NCBI GenBank assembly: GCA_964036665.1
Contig: OZ038526.1
Span: 34,720,001 to 34,784,000, forward strand
Length of the DNA stretch: 64,000 nucleotides
Direction: 5' to 3'
Source: Gordius sp. MW1
Taxonomy: Eukaryota > Nematomorpha > Gordioida > Gordea > Gordiidae
Part shown: positions 12,005-23,993 of the stretch, in pieces
How positions within the stretch are numbered: the first letter of the stretch is position 1
Layout of the letters: every line of letters starts with the position of its first letter
Position numbers and translations under genes: made by a program
The notes under the pieces: generated by a model
The model's database searches: none
Seen by the model: the letters and a program-made list of their open reading frames with translations, nothing else
What the model was told of the DNA's origin: nothing

Positions 12005-13747
12005 ATGATATCAATCAGGAATTTAATTATTTGTATCTTAAATTGGGATGGCATTATGACATTTTCAAATCAACCCCCTCCACAGTCGCGACTAATTAAA
12101 AAACCAGCGGTCCTTGATGGTTCAGCCTCTAAGCTAAATTACGATAATGTCTCCAATTTTAAGAAAAATAGGGGACTATCTCAAGCCATAGTTTCTCAAG
12201 GTAGTCGCCGTATCGGTAATTTTAAAGCAAAATCAGAAAATTTAATGTTTTTCGCCAACATGACAAATAGTCATGATAGCTCACGTTGGAATTCTGAAGG
12301 AGATTATATGATAAATTCCAATTCTAGAGCACCTCTCATGTCATTTTTGTCCGGTTGCAAAATGACCTACAATTTTGCCCTTTACACCCTACAACAACCG
12401 GGCGTTTATAGCTTTAGTTTCGATGCCACAATTAGTTATATTGCAGAGGGTGACTCTCCTCCTGGTTCCAACATCAATTCGTCTCTTATAAACTGTACCA
12501 AATCAAGTATAAATTTTATATTGAAATGTAGATTCGAATCCATCACATCCAACGATCAATCGACGGGCCGTCCGATCACTGCTCGATACATGCGAATTGT
12601 AAATCGACCATCGATCTCTCTCGATCATAACTATGAACCTTGCCTCAATTTTAGCTTCAGGGCTGAAGAATTTTACAATTTTAAAGCGGGTTTAGAACAA
12701 CAAATCGCGATAGATCCTTCCAAGGTGATAAGATCAGTTTGTTTGGTTCTTCAAGAACCCTGGCCCGAGCGAGCATTTATTTTGAAAGATCCTAGAGAGG
12801 GGACAATTCTATCCCTACCCTGCGTCAGCTACTTGTACAATGAATCGGACGTAGAACGGGCGAACGGGGAAGATATGGTTTACGATCATAAAAAGACGCT
12901 CAAATTTATTAGGATAGGTTTTGTCATTCTGATAGCGCTTCTGGGCATAGCCATAGCTTTTTGCCGTTACGTCGTTTGCAAAGTGGAAGGCGAAATTCCG
13001 TATTTAGACGCCTCGCGAGTTAACTTGAATCGCCCGGCTAAAAGCAAGGTTTTGGCCAATGGATATTTAACAGTAGAAAATTCTTCTCCGATCACTCGGG
13101 CTAGAACTTCTATGATAGATATAGCTAATGCCCCTTTTCACCCCGGGCCCATGACTATCGATCCTAACAGGGATTGTCCAAATGCACTTTCGGACTGGGA
13201 ACGAAAAGATAGTTTCGAGTTGATTTGCAAAATGGATTTCAACAAACGTAGATCATTCCCCATCATAAAGATTAACGAACGCTTCTTTACCGTTCCCATT
13301 AAAACCAATTTCGATTCGCCAGGTGAAATAATTCAGCAGGGTAAACCACGTCGAGGTCCAACGTTTTTGTCTAATTTGATTCCACATATTATTGTGAGCC
13401 AAGCACAAACGGCTTACCTAAATATTAGGCATTCCATCCCCCTCCATTGGGATTTCAAGGAATTGAGGCGGCTCACTGGGACTGAGATCGAGTTAAAGCC
13501 AGTCACTGAAAAGAAGAGGAACGAGAAGAAAAGGCCTAATTTGACAAATTCTCCAAGCGACAACGTAAGAAATTTGGAAATTTTTCCACAATACACCATA
13601 CAAAACATTTATGGATTGGGCTTGAACGGTTCTAGCCCAGATATGGGCGTTTCTGTAAGACATTTAAAAAGGCACATCGATTTTTTTAATAACAATAGCC
13701 GTCGAATGAGCCAAAGCTTGCCTTCCTTACAAACTTTAACCATATAA
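12005..13747 (+). CDS. Orphan single-pass membrane protein, intronless
   Basis: Unrecognised protein of 580 residues from the ATG at 12005. The N-terminus (MISIRNLIICILNWDG) may be a weak signal peptide. Roughly the first 295 residues would be extracellular, with several Cys and many N-glycosylation sequons. A strong membrane segment near residue 300-325 (FIRIGFVILIALLGIAIAF) is followed by basic KxxG residues. The remaining 255 residues are a basic, Ser/Pro-rich cytoplasmic tail. Type I topology is inferred. I see no Ig, FN3, EGF or kinase motif. GC and CpG rise sharply relative to the flanks. Like the gene at 7305 it has no intron, so both could be lineage-specific genes or retrocopies. A longer start within the same frame would need a non-ATG codon. 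Confidence 0.7.
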   Translation: MISIRNLIICILNWDGIMTFSNQPPPQSRLIKKPAVLDGSASKLNYDNVSNFKKNRGLSQAIVSQGSRRIGNFKAKSENLMFFANMTNSHDSSRWNSEGDYMINSNSRAPLMSFLSGCKMTYNFALYTLQQPGVYSFSFDATISYIAEGDSPPGSNINSSLINCTKSSINFILKCRFESITSNDQSTGRPITARYMRIVNRPSISLDHNYEPCLNFSFRAEEFYNFKAGLEQQIAIDPSKVIRSVCLVLQEPWPERAFILKDPREGTILSLPCVSYLYNESDVERANGEDMVYDHKKTLKFIRIGFVILIALLGIAIAFCRYVVCKVEGEIPYLDASRVNLNRPAKSKVLANGYLTVENSSPITRARTSMIDIANAPFHPGPMTIDPNRDCPNALSDWERKDSFELICKMDFNKRRSFPIIKINERFFTVPIKTNFDSPGEIIQQGKPRRGPTFLSNLIPHIIVSQAQTAYLNIRHSIPLHWDFKELRRLTGTEIELKPVTEKKRNEKKRPNLTNSPSDNVRNLEIFPQYTIQNIYGLGLNGSSPDMGVSVRHLKRHIDFFNNNSRRMSQSLPSLQTLTI

Positions 13748-14485
13748 ATCTTGACTAACTTAATAACATTCTTTTAAAATTTGTAAATAGCAATTTTTAT
13801 GATCGACGAATGTTATTTTAGTTAAGCAAAATTACATAAATACCGGTCTATATTATTATAGGACATATATATCAAATGTACATTTCACATTTTATAGCGT
13901 TAAAAATTTTCAGGGTCAACTGTCAATTGCAATATCAAAATTGATGTTTTGGACAAATTTTGAATTCATTTATCTTCGACTGTTGATCCACGTATTAAAG
14001 GTCCGCAAATACAAATAATTTCAAGTCCAAACCTTGCTCTACCTCAAATTTTATAAATTTTGCCCTACTCACCAGAAATTTATAAGATCAAACGAAAGTA
14101 TATTTATTTATTGTCAAAATGAACGTTATAAATCACATTTGTTTTTTTAAAAAATATCGATGTCGACGCCTTTAGTTGATTTTTGAGCTTAATTTTATAG
14201 GTCTGTGATACGACTTATTTAAAATGTTCATTTAGGTATAAATTTAAATTATTACCTCCTGGCGCATACAAATTTCTACATTAAATGCAGGGTAAAACTT
14301 CTAATATTAGAGAAAAAATAAAGTAATTTACTAACAGAATGTGAATTATAGATATATAGGTTCGATAAGAAATGTGAACGTTATATGTCAGTTATCATTT
14401 TCGAGTCTGCTAAAAAAGAAAGGGATATATATAGTCAATTTTTTATTTTTTTAATGTACATATTGTTTATTTGAACGTAAGAACA
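13748..14485. other. Intergenic, no gene seen
   Basis: AT-rich sequence after the stop codon of the membrane-protein gene, without recognised repeat or exon. Confidence 0.45.
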
Positions 14486-15660
14486 TTATAAAAAAGAAGT
14501 GTTAAAATTCGAAAAATATAAGAGCGGGTTTAAAAAAAAATTATAATTAAAAAGTGTCGCAAGTGTCATGTAATAAAAGAGGCCAGCTGTCGGCCAGAAA
14601 TTTAAATTTGTACTTGGCCATAAAGATACCAATCTTTTGTTTAAGTACAAAATTTGTGGAATATTCAGAGGGCGGGCAGCGACGGCTGATATCTTTAAAA
14701 AGCTTGATGGCGGCAGGGCCAAAAGTCCCAGAACACGAGGCAACGATAGGGGTAAAGATATTAGAGGGTAGGAGGGCCTGGTATTTTACCGTTTTGCGGT
14801 GTTCGGTGAGGGTCAGAGCATTGTAGTTCTGGTTAAAGGGGGCGAAAATGTCTATGCAGGTGAAATCCCATTTAAGGGGTAGACCATTTTGCCAAGGGAT
14901 GAGGGTAGAGCCGTCTGGTCGCATCCTTCCCTCCAACGAAGGGTCTGACGGCTCTAAGACGGGCGGGATATTGGCTTTTTTAAAGCGGCTTGGATAAGGC
15001 TATTCACCCTTCCGTGCCTTATGTATTTAAATTTATTGTAAAGGCAGTGTAGGGGGTGCCTTGCATAAATGTCTATGTTCTGGGAGCAGTTGAGACAGGA
15101 ATATTCCTTTGAATAGGGAATTCCTAGTCTGAGGGCGATGGAGTATGCTAGCTCTGGGTCCTCCAACATCAATCCTGAAAGTGAGCTAGGATAAGCTTCT
15201 AGCCACTCGTGATCCGATCCGATCCATCAGAAACCAAAGATAAAAGGGTGAAGTGCTGGCGGGCGTCGCAACTCGATAAGAGGTAATCAACGGAGCGCAC
15301 GAGGCCGGCATCCCAATCCTTTTGTCTTGAGGTTATGGGGAAGGGGGTCCCTGGATTGACGTTGGCGGACCAGACATCTAGAGCTTGCACAAACGAAGGA
15401 TCCTCACTTGTTGTGATTAATCGGTCGATCAAACCTTGGGCGGATTTATACGAAGAGATAAAAGCTGCTAAAGAAATTGAGGTAGCTGGGCGTATGCCTA
15501 AGCCCCCAGCTTTGGTAGGTAATGAGGCTTGGAGCCACGAAGAAGTGCTGAATTTGATATTAAGGATGGCTTCTAGCGTGTTTTTCATGTTTTTAAAATC
15601 TCGGGTAATAAAAAAGCTGATGATGACCGGAAGCAGTGTTGAATTTTTAAGATATTAAAA
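14486..15660 (-). mobile_element. 5'-truncated, frameshifted RLE non-LTR retrotransposon
   Basis: The minus strand encodes the C-terminal part of the same type of protein as the intact element at 39300-42441, but diverged. 15640-15199 has the thumb-like segment with ASLPTKAGGLGIRP, matching CLPTKYGGLGLRS of the intact copy. 15172-14954 has a zinc-finger-like CLNCSQNIDIYARHPLHC. 14936-14550 has the endonuclease signature RPDG-x-TLIPW followed by WDFT. Frame changes separate the three parts, and the RT domain is absent at the 5' side. The copy is therefore dead and is a distinct subfamily by its divergence. It ends near 14486 in an A/T-rich tail. Confidence 0.8.
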
Positions 15661-15923
15661 TAATTTTTGATTATATAAAACGCATGATGTTTTGGGAGGG
15701 TATTGAATTAAAATTACCGATAGATGCCGTTAAGCGGCACTCCAGTATAATGCAACACTGGTGTTGTAAGGAACAAATCTAAACGCAGTCCCGAATAAAA
15801 CATATGTTTGACCAACGCCTAATTATATATTATTTATACCTGCCTGCCCGACCCGACGCACAGGCATGTGTATAATTAACAATGCATTGAATGATTTTAA
15901 TAAATAAGGAAATGCCAGCTATA

Positions 15924-16712
15924 TATAGAGTTTAGAGTTTGTGTTAAATAATGGTAATGTTATATTTGGATTGATAAAATGAGAGGGTGGAAAAGGGTTT
16001 AGATATTTCGATCGTCCAGCAACCATTGTAGAAAATGTAAAAAAAACTGGGACAACCCGACTGTCCTCTACCGATCTCAGTATAACAAAGAAAGAAAATT
16101 CATCGAAAGCGTTCTAATCGACCGCCTCAAGCCCCTAATCAATGACCAACCAAGTCAATTCAGAAATTACAAGCACATACACCCACACCTACTTCTATAA
16201 TTACCTGTTACCATTATCCACACCCTATTGCCTTTTTACTTTCCTTTATTGTTTCTTAACCACCTTGTTTACTTATGCCTTATTTTGTAATTACCATTGT
16301 TAATACTATTCTTATAATTGCTATTGCTTCATTTTTAGTATCCCCTTTTGTTTTTTACCTTATCTTTTATCAGTTATTTATCCCACTATTTTAATAAGTG
16401 ATAACTCTCTTGTTCCAACCAGTGCTCGCTATTATTCACCCTCCTGTTTTAACTGGTTTTTATTACCTTTTGTTTATAAATTAAATCTTGTTGACACCTT
16501 ATATGTACCTTCATTTATAATTTACCTCCTCTTTTTGATTTTTACCTCGTCATTCGTTCATTTATAATTTACCTCCTTATTTGTAATTCATCTCACTTGT
16601 AATGTTTTTTTAATTATCGACAATGGTTGCTGGACGACCGATATATAAACCCATTTCCCTATCTCATTTTATCAATCCAACATTACCATTATTTAACACA
16701 AACTCTATATTA
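15924..16712. mobile_element. Short element with about 95-bp inverted ends, possible Penelope-like remnant
   Basis: 15928-16031 and 16617-16712 are inverted copies of each other (GTTGCTGGACGA near the inner side, taacacaaactctatat at the outer side). Between them, 16036-16197 (+) encodes about 53 residues with YNKERKFIESVLIDRLKPLI followed by ND and a stop. That pattern resembles the C-terminal end of GIY-YIG endonucleases of Penelope-like retroelements. The rest is pyrimidine-rich non-coding DNA. Family assignment is tentative because only the tail of the domain is present. Confidence 0.45.
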
Positions 16713-17161
16713 TTCAAAGGATTGGTATTACATAACTAGATTATATATAGAGTTGTTGCATATGATTCAAAAAAGGATTTGCCATTTTAGCTTTATGAAG
16801 GTAGGGACAAACTATGTAACCGAGGTAACCGAAGGCCATAACTTAGTTGCCTTTTTATTAATCAATTGCGATATTTCATTAAGATTTAATATTCACAAAA
16901 CGTTATTTATGCCATTAATTTGTGTGTTTTAGATCTAGCCTTTATTAAAATAAAAGAAAGAAGGTTTGGTCAATCGATTTATCTAGGTGCTAGTTAGCGA
17001 GACCTGAATGATTGATTAAACTAAGTGAATTTAAAAATGACCATGTTTAAAAGTTTATGATGATAAAATATTTTAAAAGCCAGATTGTAAAATTACACAT
17101 AGTTATTAAAGATTTATAATATAACAGAATTTATATCCTAAATATTAAATTATAGGCCCGA

Positions 17162-17340
17162 GTAGAGCCTTGCAAATTTAAATTTCTTCTGCCCAAGCCC
17201 GGTCCGAGCCAGACTTCTCCATTTTTTCTTGCCCGAGCCGACCCGATCCCAATTTTTTTTTTTTTTTGGCCCGACCCGAGCCCGAGCTCGACTCAATTTT
17301 TATATAAAACTTTTGAAAAATTTTATTTTTGAAAATTATT
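17162..17340. repeat. hAT-like element end (TAGAGCCTTGCA, CCCGAGCCCGA-rich), fragment
   Basis: Begins TAGAGCCTTGCAAATTT and continues with cccgagcc/cccgacccga motifs, like the intact copy at 28463-28832. A terminus of the same style (gtgcaggtctctag) lies at 18201-18214, so both may be ends of one longer element interrupted by the MITE at 17752-17886. Confidence 0.55.
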
Positions 17341-17751
17341 TTACCATCTAAATATAAAATGCATTAGATTGTTGTTACTCCAAATTTACAACTATAATAA
17401 GTTCTAAATAAAAAAAAAATTTTCACTCGTTACAATTTATTTAGCTAATAATTTAAAACTAAAAAATAACTTTAAAGAATATACCTTATTTAATAGTTCC
17501 ATATATTTTGAATATTTATTATGATAATATTATATGAAAAATTATTCGAAATTTGAAAGTTAACTTGTTTTTAATACGCTTTTGGCTTTAAGGCCATTTA
17601 AATCTTTAGACTATTGATATGAAATAAAAAGGCAATGATATTTTATAACTAAAACTAAGAAAAGATAACTTCAATAATTTGTTTTTCAATTTTTGAATGA
17701 GTATATATATAAGATCCTACATAAAATTATATTAATTCACTCTAATATTGC

Positions 17752-17886
17752 TAGACGGGGAGGCAAGGATAAGCAGCTGCCCCCCCCCCCCTATATCAGG
17801 ATTTTTTTGATTTAAAAATATTTTTTGACCTATCTAAATTTTTACTGCCCCCCCCCCCTCTTATTTATATCCTGGCTACGCCCATG
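17752..17886. mobile_element. CATGGGCGTAGCC hAT-type MITE, degraded copy
   Basis: The right end ctggctacgcccatgg is clear. The left end is eroded (gacggggaggcaagg). Internal C-runs are typical of the family. Confidence 0.6.
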
Positions 17887-18119
17887 GACGTCTATAATTA
17901 ATCTCTAATTAACACTTATAATGAGCTTTGAGATACTGACGAAAGAATAAATTAAGATGGAAATGTAGTTTAACTATCATTGTTAGTTTAATAAACACGA
18001 AACAATGATATTAGTACATTATAAAAACAACCCTTTGTTTATACTAAATCTAATTGAGTTTGGAACGGGTCTTACCTATAACTAGGCGAGCCCGTTATGT
18101 TATAATACAGTCTCCAGGC

Positions 18120-18214
18120 TCATTGTTTTATTTTAAAGCGGAAGCCCGTCCAAACCCGACCCGCGGGCTGGGCTTCTAGACCCATGCGCGGCAGGGCCGT
18201 GCAGGTCTCTAGTT
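18120..18214. repeat. hAT-like element terminus (GCAGGTCTCTAG)
   Basis: Carries cccgacccgcggg and gccgtgcaggtctctag, matching the right ends of the copies at 28463-28832 and 22190-22686. Confidence 0.5.
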
Positions 18215-19219
18215 TAAATAACACGTTGTATTGCGATGCATTCATAGTAATTTTGTTTAAACGCTTCTGCTGATCTGCTAAACTGAGTATTGGCCGAATT
18301 CTAATAATATTCTTAGGCAATTTGAAAAAAATATGTCATTTAATCTAAAGTCAAAATGAATAAAGCGTCATAGCTAAATCCTTCCTTTTTTAAATTTATA
18401 ATTGCACATTTAAGACGAATAATCATCTTTCTGGATTTATATGCCAATATAAAAGAATACTTTTTAATGGAGACAAATTTTATATAATTTCTTATAATTT
18501 AGGCCATGCTCAAATTATAGCGTCTGGGTGCGGCAATGGCTAGCCTTGCAATTTATGTGCAACCATTTCCAAAAATGCCTTTCTTGAAGTTTCTATTTTC
18601 CGATCAACAAACGCCCCTTCCTCTAGTGCCCCTATAATAATGATATTGTGCATTTGTTATTAATAAGTTTAATTCAGAACACAACCATATCTTAAGTATT
18701 TTAATTAGGTATTATCTTTTAAGGTAAAGAAAGATTAATCAAAGCAATTTAAAACAAATAATAAGGAGATCTTACTGACTTTAAATGGTTTGGCTGTTAA
18801 TGCATATATTATGAATTCTATCCCTAATGCAAGATGGGAAAATTATATTGTGTAACAATCGCAAAACTTAAGGTTCAGCGTAAGATAAGTCACGTAGGTA
18901 ATCCTAGACAATTTAATATAGATATTAATACATGGCTTTTTTAAAAAGTAATTACATTCAAATTATTAAAATTTATCTTTTAAATTAAGTCCAGGTGCCA
19001 GTAGATTTAAATATATTAATAATATAGTTATTAATTAAGTGAAAGAATTAGGATTGTGTCACTATGGCCTTAACAATATGAAAATCACAATACGATAAAG
19101 TGGTCATGGAATTGCGACTTTATTTATTGTTGCGAACAGGAGATGGAATGTCAGTTCGCTTATTTAGTTTAAAAATTTGGATCGTGTAATTAAACGGATT
19201 ATTTTAAAAATATTAAAAA
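18215..19219. other. Upstream region of ERGIC1
   Basis: No repeat family or exon recognised. The ERGIC1 promoter should lie in the right part. No clear TATA box is seen at a sensible distance. Confidence 0.4.
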
Positions 19220-21480
19220 ATGGCATTTGATGTTAAAAGGTAATCATTCAGTTTCTTATATTATAATATGTAGGTTTGATATATATCGCAAAGTACCTAA
19301 AGATTTAACACAGGCAACATACACTGGAGCCATTATTTCAGTTTTTTGTATAATATTTATCACTATTTTGATTTTTTCTGAACTTGTATCTTTCCTTACT
19401 GATGAAATGTGAGCTTAATTAAATTTTTTACATACACTAATCATGATCTTAATATTTGATACTTTTCTAAGCCTATTAAAAAATATTTTAATTTGAAATT
19501 TAATATTAAAAATGTATAATTTAGTGCAAGTGAAATATTTGTTGACAATCCAGAAGGTGATGAAAAGATAAGTGTTAAATTAAATATATCACTGCCAAAG
19601 ATGAAATGTGAATGTAAGTCTTATTAAGTTTATACTAATTGTATTTAGATGTTGGGTTGGATATAATGGATAATAAAGGAAGACATGAGGTTGGTTATGT
19701 AGAAAACACAAATAAAGTTCCTATTGGAGAGCCCCTTGGGGAAGGATGTAGGCTTGAATTGAAGTTTTTCATTAACAAAGTATACAATTAAAATGTTAAA
19801 TCAAGTGAACAAAATACAATTTTTTTAATTTAAATTGGTATATAATCTATTTTATAAACAATACTGTCAATAATCTGTTAGGTGCCAGGCAACTTTCATG
19901 TCTCAACCCATTCAGCCAGCCATACTTCACAAATTGATGAAGTTAATATGCAACATATTGTTCACAGTTTAACATTTGGTGATGAATTTCCAGTAATTTA
20001 GCATTTCCCATAATATATAAAAATATATTTTATAATTATAGATTTATAGTCATCATAATTAACTTTATCAATTAGTTGCCATTGACTCATATATTTAAAT
20101 ATAACTTTGCTAGTAAGATAGACTTTAACAGAGATTAATAATTGATTAGGGAAAATCACCATTTTTTATAATAAGTTATTAAATAATTTTGCAGATAAAA
20201 GGAAGTCACACTCATACAAAAGCTCTGGTCAATGCCATCAAAACAGATGGCAATTGTAAGTTATATTATTTTTATATATAATTTTGTTTATATTTCATTC
20301 ATTACATATATTTTTATCATATAGCTGAATATGAATGTAAGCTAATTTCACATTTACATTAAATTTAAGTTTTAAGCTATTATACTTTTGTACAGCACTT
20401 AATTTTGTTTTAAATGCTAGTTTTTGAATCGCACGATTATATTATAAAACTGGTACCAACAATCTATCAAACCAGAAATGGTGAAATTTATAACTCTTAT
20501 CATTACACCCAAGCATATAAAGTAAATTTTCCTTGTATTTAAAATTACTTATTTATATTTTTACGTTTATAAGTTATATTTTTATTTAGATTATTAATTT
20601 TTTGATGGTATTAATTTTTTAATTTAAATAGAAATTTATAACAATTGGGCCAACTGGTCCCACCACTCCTGCCATTTGGTTTAACTACGACCTGAATCCT
20701 TTCACAGTGAAGTATGTGGAGAAACCAAAGCCCTTATACCACTTTATAACGACGGTAAGTATTAACACTTTCTATAGTTTTTTTTAAGATTGAATTTGCA
20801 CATTTTAGTTAAAAAAGGATATTTAGTTAATACCTTTAGATGCTAGTACATTTCTGAAAATATTTTTGACATTTTTTTATAAACAATCCCTTTTGCAAAC
20901 TGCTAATGGTTATTTTAGAATCAATTTTATGTAATTTTTTCTAAAAAAATTGAATTCAGTTTACTCTGATTTGGGTGTGTTTTATTTTTATTATTAGTTT
21001 GATGCATCAAAGATGATTGAAGGTTTGTATAGATTGTGTTAAATATTCAACTCTTTTGAAATGGTTAAGGTAGTTTCCTCAATTTTGGATTCATTTAATG
21101 TAGAAAGGATCTTCAGATTTTAAAAAGTTTTTAGCCTTTATTAGTGCTGTAAAAACGGATGGGTTTTGCTTGGTCGAACTTTGGCTTCAGTCGGCTAAAC
21201 ATAAACAGACCAATTCTTAGTCAACCTCTAGGCTTAGTCGAAATTCGAAAAACAGGCCATAGTCGAGTCTTAGTAGAACCATCGACCGAGCAAAACCCAT
21301 CCGTTTTTACGACACTAGCCTTTATGAGGCACTTAGTATCAGTTATTAGTGTGATTTTTGTGTGTGTTTTAGATTTGTGCCATAGTTGGAGGGACATTCA
21401 CCGTAGCCGGTCTAATAGACTCTTTCATATTTACTACAACCGAAATATTTCGAAAGATGGAACTCAACAAACTTACGTGA
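19220..21480 (+). CDS. ERGIC1: ERGIC1, endoplasmic reticulum-Golgi intermediate compartment protein
   Basis: Cargo-receptor-like membrane protein cycling between ER and Golgi. Exons: 19220-19239, 19274-19408, 19525-19613, 19649-19779, 19882-19992, 20195-20255, 20421-20521, 20634-20754, 21373-21480, about 291 residues, close to the vertebrate length. The start reads MAFDVKRFDIYRKVPKDLTQ. A first membrane segment follows (GAIISVFCIIFITILIF). The luminal part holds VGLDIMDNKGRHEVG and VPGNFHVSTHSA. The C-terminus has PAIWFNYDL and the second membrane segment (CAIVGGTFTVAGLIDSFIF). Introns are 34, 116, 35, 102, 202, 165, 112 and 618 nt. The junction 20521/20634 is 1 nt out of frame, so a base error or an unusual splice site is likely there. 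The last intron contains a foldback MITE. Confidence 0.93.
20325..20336 (+). other. ERGIC1: Candidate 12-nt microexon in ERGIC1 intron 6
   Basis: CTGAATATGAAT lies between TATAG and GTAAGC. Included, it adds SEYE in frame (phase 1 in, phase 1 out). Skipped, the neighbouring exons still join in frame and give the same spacing as the human protein. It could be an optional cassette exon or a chance match. Confidence 0.35.
21141..21316. mobile_element. Foldback MITE, copy 2, in ERGIC1 last intron
   Basis: Ends TTAGTGCTGTAAAAACGG and CCGTTTTTACGACACT. Perfect 8-bp target duplication AGCCTTTA at 21133-21140 and 21317-21324, as expected for a hAT-type element. It ends 56 bp before the acceptor of the last exon. 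Confidence 0.88.
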
Positions 21481-21818
21481 AAAATCGCCTCAAAATTTTA
21501 GCCGTCCACATGAGATTACTAATATAATATTTAGAAAATTAAGCCTTTTTTTAAATTCTATAAAAATATTATTATATTCGTGATATGAATTTTGAAAATG
21601 TGATTGTAAAAAATTGTGCACAGACCAAAGATTTCTATTGTTTTTATTATCGCACCATGATTAGTAATATGTATGATCGCCGGTTTTGAATGATTTGAAA
21701 TGCGTTATTTTTTGTTATACGCCGATTATGATTTTATAACGATTTATAATTTGGAAGCAAACGAAATGTTGTTATTGTTAATAATATATCGCAATCAATT
21801 ATAATAAGGGTATCTAAC

Positions 21819-22075
21819 ATAGGCGTAGCCAGGATTTAATTAAAGGGGGTAATAATCATTTAGGGAGCGCCAAAATGATAATTTTTTGAAATATAAGCTA
21901 TAATTATATTCAATTTATGAGAATTTCTAGATTTAGAGGGGGTCAGCCGCCCCTTTTTGGTCGCCGGAAAATTTTTGTATAGTTGAGACCTTTTTTTTTT
22001 GCTCTCAGGAATTTGGCAAGTCATTTTTTTAATCTGCCCCCCCCCCCTCTAATTTAAAACCTGGGTACACCCATG
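21819..22075. mobile_element. CATGGGCGTAGCC hAT-type MITE, longer or double copy
   Basis: Left end cataggcgtagccagg and right end ctgggtacacccatg. The length of about 257 bp exceeds the usual 150-170 bp, and the middle repeats the G/C-block motif, suggesting a copy in a copy. Confidence 0.65.
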
Positions 22076-22189
22076 CCTGCACTGGAACGACAGAAAGGTG
22101 ACTCTAAACCTTTCCTGTTATCAAGGTTCTGCTTTACTTTTTTAATTTAACATAATTATGGACTACTGCCATGGCTACGCCCATGCACC

Positions 22190-22686
22190 TAGCGCTCTGC
22201 AAAATGAAATTTCTTTGGCCCGAGCTTGAAAGACTTTTTTATTCTTGGTCCGACCCGATTGTTTAAAATAAAGCATTTGAAAATAATAAATATATAATTA
22301 TCATTTTCACTTCTGAGAATATAGTAATAATTCAAAACTAAAAATCTAACTTTCCAAATAAAAACTTTTTGAAATATTTATCTAATATATTTTTAAAGTT
22401 TTAACAAATACTATGAATACATTTAAATACTAGAATAAAATTTGCAATTCAGGTTAGTTATATAATAATAGACAGGGGGAAAAAGCTGAAGTTTGGAAGC
22501 TATATTATATAGGTGTGCAAATAGTTGATTGCTGTCGAGTTGAGTTTATTTAAATCTTATTTTATAAAAAAAAGTTTGCTTTAATTAAATTCGGGCCTCG
22601 GGTCAGGCCGCCTCATCAGGCCCGACCCTAGGCGCAATTATCTTATTAAATTGCCCAAGGCTTTGGGCGGTCCGTGCAGGGCTCTA
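22190..22686. mobile_element. hAT-like non-autonomous element (TAGNGCTCTGCA ends)
   Basis: Starts tagcgctctgcaaaatg and ends gtgcagggctcta, with ggcccgagc/cccgacccta motifs inside. Flanks catgcacc and catgtacg look like an 8-bp duplication with two mismatches. Confidence 0.65.
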
Positions 22687-23654
22687 CATGTACGTACATA
22701 AAAATTAAACCCAAGAGATATTAATAATCCATGTATGAAAATTGTGTTAAATTTAGCCATTTCCATTGTGAGATGAAAAAGAATTCCCTAAAAGCCATGG
22801 TAAAATTGAAAGCGACAGCTTTGGTGCCTACATTCCAGTTAGTGGTATAATGATCGTGTCGGTGAGGGTTTCTATCTGTCGATAAAAAGGTCGGGAGAAG
22901 ATTTGGATAATAATTAATTAATTGCTTTAAAACTGATCATTTTAAGAAAAAGTGAGTGCATTACGCACAAAGCAATAATAACTATAAAATATATGTTTAG
23001 TAAATACTTTATTTTTCCGTTTAATTTTTAAACAACAGTTTAAGTAGTTGGATTAGGAGGTAAGATGGTGTGGCAAGTATTAGGGATGTTAGCAAGTTAG
23101 ATACTGGGACCTTTATAAACATTTAAACTTTTTATAACAATTAAGTTATTCATTGGCCGTGAATTATTATCAAACTAGAGTTTTATCGTTGTTTTAATTA
23201 AGATATTTCCCATGATAAGTTTGACCTTTTTCGCTAAAGTTTTTCTTCCGCTTTGATACACTAAATCCAAGACTCTTTTGAAAAGTGAGGGGAAAAGGGG
23301 CACACATTTTTTTCCTTTGTCTGGGTCAAAAAAAATTTAAATTTAGTCTTGTAAGCGACTTTTATTAGCTTTTTAATGTATTAATTTTATTTAATATTCA
23401 TTTAAAATCAAATTTAAATAATAATCTTATCTAACAAATCAAAATTAGTTCAGTTTACGCAAAAAAAACAATTTACGATTTTTTTACGACGTGGCTATAT
23501 AACAACTTATGCAAACATTATACCCTTAAACAACAAAGCCATTGGCAATAAGTAAATCTTTGCCTGACCCCTTTAAAATATCTCCCTATTCGCATGTATC
23601 TTCAAATATAATATAAACTTTCTATATTTATAGACATCTTTAAAATAAAATATT
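22687..23654. other. Intergenic, no gene seen
   Basis: AT-rich; no exon, RNA gene or repeat family identified. Confidence 0.45.
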
Positions 23655-23762
23655 CATGGGCGTTGCCAGGGGGAGGGGCAGAAAATTTGTGTTTGCCCCC
23701 CCCCTAATTGAACTTAAACAACTTCCGCCCCCCCCCCAATCCAAAACCTGGCTACGCCCATG
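23655..23762. mobile_element. CATGGGCGTAGCC hAT-type MITE, short copy
   Basis: Ends catgggcgttgcc and ggctacgcccatg around two poly-C blocks; internally deleted. Confidence 0.75.
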
Positions 23763-23993
23763 TGCGACCCAATTCAAATACAATTTTGATTCCTGACAAA
23801 ATATAATAATGAGGTAAAGACATGGTATGTGACAAACAAACCCGGAAGGGCAAGCGTCTCTTATTAAAAACATGCCTTGTTGCTTGCTAGCAAGGTTAGG
23901 GGATGGGATGTGAGAGGAAACTAGTGTGGTGCATTTAATATGCATTCCAAGATGGTAAATTATAAATATTTACTCTAAAGGTTATGTTAAAAG

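Noticed and set aside
14554..15658. Plus-strand open frames over the truncated retrotransposon
   Set aside because: Antisense shadows of the minus-strand RT/endonuclease fragments.
16627..16932. Plus-strand open frame of 101 codons
   Set aside because: Begins inside an inverted repeat end, AT-rich, no domain or promoter support.
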